The translations under genes and the position numbers were made by a program. From assembly GCA_025618425.1 (NCBI GenBank), contig CM046837.1:28552232-28616231 (forward strand): 64,000 bases of DNA, written 5' to 3'. Origin of the DNA: Heliocidaris tuberculata (lineage: Eukaryota > Echinodermata > Echinoidea > Camarodonta > Echinometridae). The notes below the pieces were generated by a model. It saw only the letters and a program-made list of their open reading frames with translations, ran no database searches and was not told where the DNA came from. Positions 59,801 through 64,000 of this stretch are shown piece after piece. Every line of letters begins with the position of its first letter. The stretch's first letter is position 1.

Positions 59801-61215
59801 AAAAAAAGAGTACATAGGATCAAAGTGATTTCTAGAATATAAGCGCGCTGGTTGGGAATAATTATCAACTTATCAAATTACACATCACTGTAACATCAGC
59901 TTCATGTACATGTATTCTACAGAAAAAGAAAAATCATCTATGCTAAATATGCATAGCAGAGATACATGTACGTATTACGTGGTTTGTCACAATCATTTGC
60001 TCTCCAATGGAAATCTTCATTGCTTTCATTTAACCTTTTAGTCACTGAGGATTACACGCATTGTAGTCATTTACTCACTGAACTCAGTCTCAGTAAACCA
60101 TCTTGCGGCACGGACTCTCTGCTGTACGCAAAATCTTTCAACAGCAAAGCATCGCTTCAATGCGGATTATAAATGGCTTATGTGTAAAGATAGCACACAC
60201 AAAGTTTCAGCGCCCAATATCCCCTACAATACATTTGCTGTAGTGTTATACAGGTCGAAGTCCACGGGCGGTCCAGGGCGGTTCAGTGAGAAATAAGAAG
60301 GGCGGTTTAGTTGCTAAATGGTTAAAGATCGATATGAATCACGTTACTCTGTGAGATACATCTTGGACTGCTACACATGTGAAATGCATTGTGTGACACC
60401 TGACATCGTATGGACAGCAGAATGTGGTCTCATCTTCACCGTTCATACTGTGTCAACACATGAACGGATACAAACATGCAGCAGAGCAGATGTTAGAACA
60501 ATCTGATAATTCAGCAGTCTAAAATGTGGGTCACATTTGTCCGATAATGATGACGATGACGAGATTTATCACTAAAGGTACACCCTCGAGCTGCCCTACT
60601 ATCAACAGACAGGAGCATACTCACTCATACACACCTAACAGTAGGGTTTACCTATTAAAGATAAAGTAGAGTTATGGTCATGCTATCATATTGTGAAAGA
60701 AACTGTCTCAAAGGAATCAGGAAAGGCTGACAATGTCTACATAAGAATTTTTTTTATACTGTGTTGTTCTGGAATCATCAAAATAGATAAAGAAATTGAC
60801 CCAATCTCGCTGAAAAGCACATGTACTGTACACAGAAATGAATATATGGGACTACATACACACAAGTGGCACAAATGTTCAGCCCAAACATTTCAGTTAT
60901 TTCTAGTCATATTTTGAATATAAGAGCATTTGAAGAGCATTCCTTTTCAGGGGATGTTTCTACCATGATGTTCTTCCATACTGACATAAAGAGAAAGTTC
61001 ACAAATTATTTTTCACCTTTTCCAGAACTCAAGATTCCCTTTAGAAATCTTGTAATCGTCATAGGTCAAATGTGACCTAGGCTTTACAGCTCTCAAGATA
61101 CATGTACAAACCTGATGGTTCCTGGAATCTCTGTGCCATAGGGGACAGTGCCACCCAGAGAATGAACAAACCTTCCATTAGAACTCTGCACCTTCTCTTT
61201 CAAGAAAATGGACAC
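54463..61215 (-). CDS. OSCP1: OSCP1 (organic solute carrier partner 1), 3' part of gene (5 exons)
   Basis: Minus-strand exons 61215-61112, 59409-59199, 57183-57041, 55593-55524 and 54576-54463 join in phase into the C-terminal 213 residues. They align with human OSCP1 along their whole length: VSIFLKEKVQSSNGRF, GTVPYGTEIPGTIR, KEGSFEMEGDRVIKLGRNMY, LNLLAHLMGAVE, FRISMFNTDEEE, VKVINIDA, SEELSRIMGDM and the terminal KGDDLLELMD. The protein is intracellular and conserved among animals. It was named for enhancing organic solute uptake when co-expressed with transporters; its basic role is unsettled. The N-terminal half must lie right of 64000, because no further exon was found between 61216 and the edge. 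Confidence 0.92.
55088..55446 (+). mobile_element. tRNA-derived SINE, full length
   Basis: The head carries polymerase III box A (TGGTCTAGTGG, 55097-55107) and box B (GGTTCAAATCC, 55141-55151). The body holds CTCCACCCAGG and GACTGGCTGGAATGC, and the 3' end holds AGCGCTTTGG...AAAGCGCT and (ATT)n. It lies in the last OSCP1 intron. It is not a functional tRNA gene, because the anticodon side does not fold properly and a long body follows. Confidence 0.85.
55524..55593 (-). CDS. OSCP1: OSCP1 internal exon
   Basis: Acceptor CTGTTTTCAG, donor GTTTGT. It encodes KFAATRPPPDMYDVKVINID then ASK, matching the '...TRPEELSYEVINIQA' stretch of human OSCP1. Confidence 0.9.
55834..56010. mobile_element. mariner/Tigger-like MITE
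   Basis: AGTGGAACCTCATTATAACA is partly inverted at the right end (TTTGTTATAAC...GCGAGGTTCCACT). Ends of this type are common in pogo/Tigger-like elements; no transposase is present. Confidence 0.65.
56370..57015 (+). mobile_element. diverged SINE copy split by a MITE
   Basis: The left part has a tRNA-like head with GGGTTCAAATCTC (box B-like) and AGACAAGGCATT. After the insertion it resumes with (CT)n, CTCCACCTAGGTACCTGGCAG and a degraded 3' part. Confidence 0.65.
56473..56822. mobile_element. piggyBac-like MITE, copy 2, inside a SINE
   Basis: It starts CCCTTTCGAGACAATTGACC, ends CCTGTCATGAAAGGG and has TTAA-type flanks (TTTAAA/TTAAA). It is about 60 bp shorter than copy 1. Confidence 0.75.
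57041..57183 (-). CDS. OSCP1: OSCP1 internal exon
   Basis: Acceptor GTCTTTAG, donor GTAAGT. It encodes ASANPNPMVKAELNLLAHLM and then DFRISMFNTDEEE, the block equivalent to APNPLAKEELNFLARLMG...TTDEEE in human. Confidence 0.93.
57699..58043. mobile_element. Harbinger-like MITE, 345 bp, TAA target duplication
   Basis: GGCCGGAATTCACAAAGGTG is exactly inverted at the right end. The arms extend about 120 bp, with AAAAAGATCCAATAATGAAC inverted too. TAA flanks both sides (57696-57698, 58044-58046), typical of PIF/Harbinger elements. Confidence 0.8.
58821..59105. mobile_element. MITE with TACTGTATAAGCCATAAATT ends, beside an OSCP1 exon
   Basis: The left end is inverted at the right as ATATGGCATATACAGTA, and the interior is dense in TTCGCGAA words. 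It ends 93 bp from the donor of the 59199-59409 exon. Confidence 0.7.
59199..59409 (-). CDS. OSCP1: OSCP1 internal exon
   Basis: Acceptor GATGATAG, donor GTGAGT. It encodes YFNRDGKQVETEEFSYQGKY and KEGSFEMEGDRVIKLGRNMY, then a Ser/Lys-rich tail ending AEH. The tail differs from vertebrate OSCP1, where this linker is also variable. Confidence 0.93.
60530..61082. mobile_element. MITE (family of 42623) interrupted by a second element
   Basis: GGTCACATTTGTCCGATAAT at the left and CAAATGTGACC at the right are the ends of the 42623 family. About 60655-61075 inside matches the dispersed family at 20345-21105. Confidence 0.6.
61112..61215 (-). CDS. OSCP1: OSCP1 internal exon (leftmost 5' exon in window)
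   Basis: Acceptor TTTCCAG, donor GTTTGT. It encodes VSIFLKEKVQSSNGRFVHSL and GGTVPYGTEIPGTI, matching the VSMFLKDKVQ...PWGTEVPG stretch of the human protein, and ends two bases into an Arg codon. Confidence 0.93.
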
Positions 61216-63100
61216 CTGGAAAGAACAAAGCAAAGGGTATGAATCTTTGTAATATCACTTGTAAAATGTATATATATGCAGGCTCAGGAGTTCTCACACA
61301 TGTAATTAATTGAGGTATGATAAAAAAAATTTTAAAAATGTATAAATTGCCCAAACATCAACTTTTTTTCATGCAGAGGTTTATATTTTTTTAAATATTC
61401 CATCGTATTAAGTAAACAGAGTAAACATTGCTGGCATCTGGTAGGTTTTTTGATGAATCTACTGCACTACATGTACAGGTGTATCCTCACTAATTTGTAA
61501 TTTGTTCATCATTAAACCTATCATAAAGAGAAAAAAAAATCCATGCAGGACTACATATGTACATGTACATGAACATAGATTTTTTACAGTTTAGTTCAAT
61601 ACAATGTACATACAACAATGGATACACACAAAGCCAATGCATTTTTCCTATTTATATCCATTTTAGGGTGATAAAATGCTACATGAAGAAGCAGCAAAGT
61701 GGCAAACGTCACACAATTGCTGATACAAGGTTGCTAAGCAATGGTATACATGTACTTCATCTACAACCTTAAACAGAACTAACAACATCCACAAATGTAA
61801 TTTGTGTGCATTTTCAATACAGTTCTCCTCTGTACACAAGATACGTAATTAACCCATCCGAAGCCATTGATGAAACTTGCCTGACGCAAACATAAAGCCA
61901 ACCCCTAATTAGCTGATGCCTAACAATCCATTTCTGATTGTTTATCCTGGAAGTTAATGATGATTAACACTGTGAAGAGCCACTGGAGTGCCCATTCTAT
62001 TACAGATGAATGCACTGTATTACGCAGTACAGTAACAAACAACAACGAGGACAGGTATATTTCTCACAAATGACAGTACCCCGTACCTGCCCACCTTCCA
62101 TTTTTTTTCCACAAAAAAGGGAATCATGCAAGGCAAAGTTAAGAATACAGTGTATTTTGTATGCTTTCAGACAGAAATTTTCATAAAAAGAGAGGAATCT
62201 AGGGCTCATAACATTAGTATGAAGGCTGAAAAATAGGAATTGTCCCTCCCAAATAGAAATGGTTGGCAGGAATGGTACACCTATATACATGTAGGCTTCT
62301 TCTACATGTAGGCTGCTATCACACATGATTTTTTTCCTTCTGATAATTTTATTCAATTTGGAAAAGAAAAACATTATAACCCAGAATACACAATAGTACC
62401 AAAATCAGACAACACTATCTTTGGAACATGACAGAAAAAGAATTTATCAGCAACTAAATGTGATTAGCTCTAGTCCCAATTCCAGTTTTTTGTTTTGTTG
62501 TTGTTGTTTTGTTTTTTTTGTTTTTGTTTTTTTGTTTTCTGTAACCTTCCCCTCCCCCTCCTGTTAAAATGAAATGGGTGGTATCATTTTAAAACAATAA
62601 ATGATATATATTTTCATTTAAAGAAAACACGAGAAATAATAAATCACAAAAGTAAAATTTATATTCCACTAACATTTCATTTTTCATTCAATTGTGTGCT
62701 TTGTTTTGTTTTGTTTTTTGTTGTTGTTGTTTATTTTGGGGGGGGGGAGCTTTTTGCAATTTTTTTTTCACTTCCCCACACCTTCCCAGATTCTCACTTT
62801 ACACTTACAATTTTTTTTTCTACATATTTTCTTGTTTTGGGTTTTGGGTTTTTTTGTTGTTTATCCAATGGGGGGGGGGGGGGGTCTACTTCTATTTCTT
62901 TCTCTCTCTCTCAAAATGTTCAATTTCCTATACCATTTTCATGCTAAGAAAATGTTAAAACTGTGTGACAACTACACTGTGCAATATACATACATCAAAC
63001 GGCAAACATATGAGATGTACAATTTATTGGATCATAAATTACTGATCGTAGTGAAATATCCACTATGCCAGCAGTGTGAATTGCAATGATTATTAAAGTG
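61216..63100. other. OSCP1 intron, no exon seen
   Basis: AT-rich, with T/G tracts near 62489-62540 and 62699-62760 and a G-run at 62870-62884. Open frames here are low complexity. The missing OSCP1 5' exons were searched for and not found. Confidence 0.5.
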
Positions 63101-63101
63101 A

Positions 63102-63714
63102 TTAAAGTAGGACTCCAGGCTGAATTCAGAAAATCAGGCAAAGTAGGGTAAAATTAAGAAAACAGAACACTGAAAATTTGATCAAAATCGGATGAAAAAT
63201 AAGAAAGTTATGACATTCTAAAGTTTTGCATTATTTTGGTAAAACAGTTCTATGTACATTCTCATCAATATGCAATGAGCGAGTTGATGATGTCATGTCC
63301 CCACTTTTTCTTTTGTATTTTATTATATGAGATTACAATTTTTCAAATTTTCTGCTTCAAGAATGTAAAGAGAGGAATAACTCTTCGTGTAATGTTTAGG
63401 ATAATCATTGCTGTAACCTATTTTAATATTTATAAGGGAGGATTCTTTATGAGCATGTATTAAAAAAATGAAATAAGTCAGATTTCATATAAAAACATAA
63501 GAAAAGAAAAGGTGGAGATATGACGTCATCATCTCACTTATTGCATATTCATGAGAATGTACATAGAACTGTTTTGTGGAAAAAACAGAAAACTTTAACA
63601 ATTCATAACTTTGTTATTTTTCATCCGATTTTGACCAAGTTTTCAGTGTTGTGTTTATTTAATTTTATTCTACTTCTCCTGATTTTCTGAATTCAGCCTG
63701 GAGTCCTCCTTTAA
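63102..63714. mobile_element. large palindromic MITE, 613 bp, ~190-bp arms
   Basis: It starts TTAAAGTAGGACTCCAGGCT and ends AGCCTGGAGTCCTCCTTTAA. The inner parts AAAATCGGATGAAAAATAAG and CATTCTCATCAATATGCAAT also occur inverted. TTAA at both ends suggests a piggyBac-type target. Confidence 0.82.
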
Positions 63715-64000
63715 GACATACATGTTTTAGCATTGCACATTTCAATGATTATTATCTCCATACACTCCATTAAAACACACAACTAGTCATTGATGCATTA
63801 CACATGTAAACTCCAATTCAGACTTTAGCCCTGAGCATTTATTAATTAGAGAAATGTCATGATCGACTGAGGCTCGACAAAAAACCTGCTCATCTCATTT
63901 GCTTGGGGACTGAATGGATTTTGTTACCATGGTAACAACCTACATAATCGATACGGTGTGCAGTGAAGGAAAAAACAATAACCTTTATTGCAGTTTGTTG
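63715..64000. other. no feature seen at right edge
   Basis: Unique AT-rich sequence, presumably OSCP1 intron. Confidence 0.4.

Noticed and set aside
62694..63089. 131-codon plus-strand open frame
   Set aside because: Phe/Gly-rich translation of T/G tracts and a G-run in an OSCP1 intron; no motif.

Overview
The window is animal nuclear DNA. Genes are split into short exons with GT/AG junctions, introns run to about 11 kb, and roughly half of the sequence is microsatellite or transposon-derived. An AT-rich background, a tailless/TLX receptor, OSCP1 and many non-autonomous DNA transposons fit a marine invertebrate deuterostome, most likely an echinoderm such as a sea urchin. That placement is an inference; no species marker was recognised.

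Three multi-exon genes can be rebuilt with every exon phase matching. (1) A plus-strand tailless/TLX-type nuclear receptor (NR2E1), five exons from 13742 to 28524, 422 residues. Its 5' exon follows a CpG-rich, CCAAT- and TATA-like promoter. A distal exon at 2910-3048 is also in phase with the DNA-binding exon and may be an alternative start. (2) A minus-strand gene at 44706-33827, eight exons, 331 residues. It has an N-terminal membrane or signal segment, a serine linker and a domain that reads as a bacterial-type family 3 solute-binding protein (periplasmic binding protein type II fold). This is the most unusual gene here. (3) The 3' part of OSCP1 on the minus strand, five exons from 61215 to 54463; its 5' exons lie beyond the right edge.

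Layout: 1-2.9 kb transposon debris and AT-rich DNA; 2.9-28.5 kb TLX with introns full of hAT-type elements, (CT)n, (TAA)n and inverted-repeat elements; 28.5-33.7 kb intergenic, with a 1.7-kb inverted-repeat structure; 33.8-44.7 kb the solute-binding-like gene, whose introns hold a (CAC)n tract, a 600-bp polypurine tract and a LINE split by a foldback minisatellite; 44.7-54.4 kb intergenic, with tandem TGACCTTTGACC repeats and inverted-repeat elements; 54.5-64 kb OSCP1 with SINEs and MITEs in its introns.

The three genes are not known to act together. TLX is a transcription factor, OSCP1 an intracellular protein of unclear role, and the solute-binding-like protein is probably extracellular or membrane-anchored. 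The mobile-element record is rich: several insertions keep exact target-site duplications, and several elements are nested inside others. No rRNA, true tRNA gene, CRISPR array or bacterial operon was seen.
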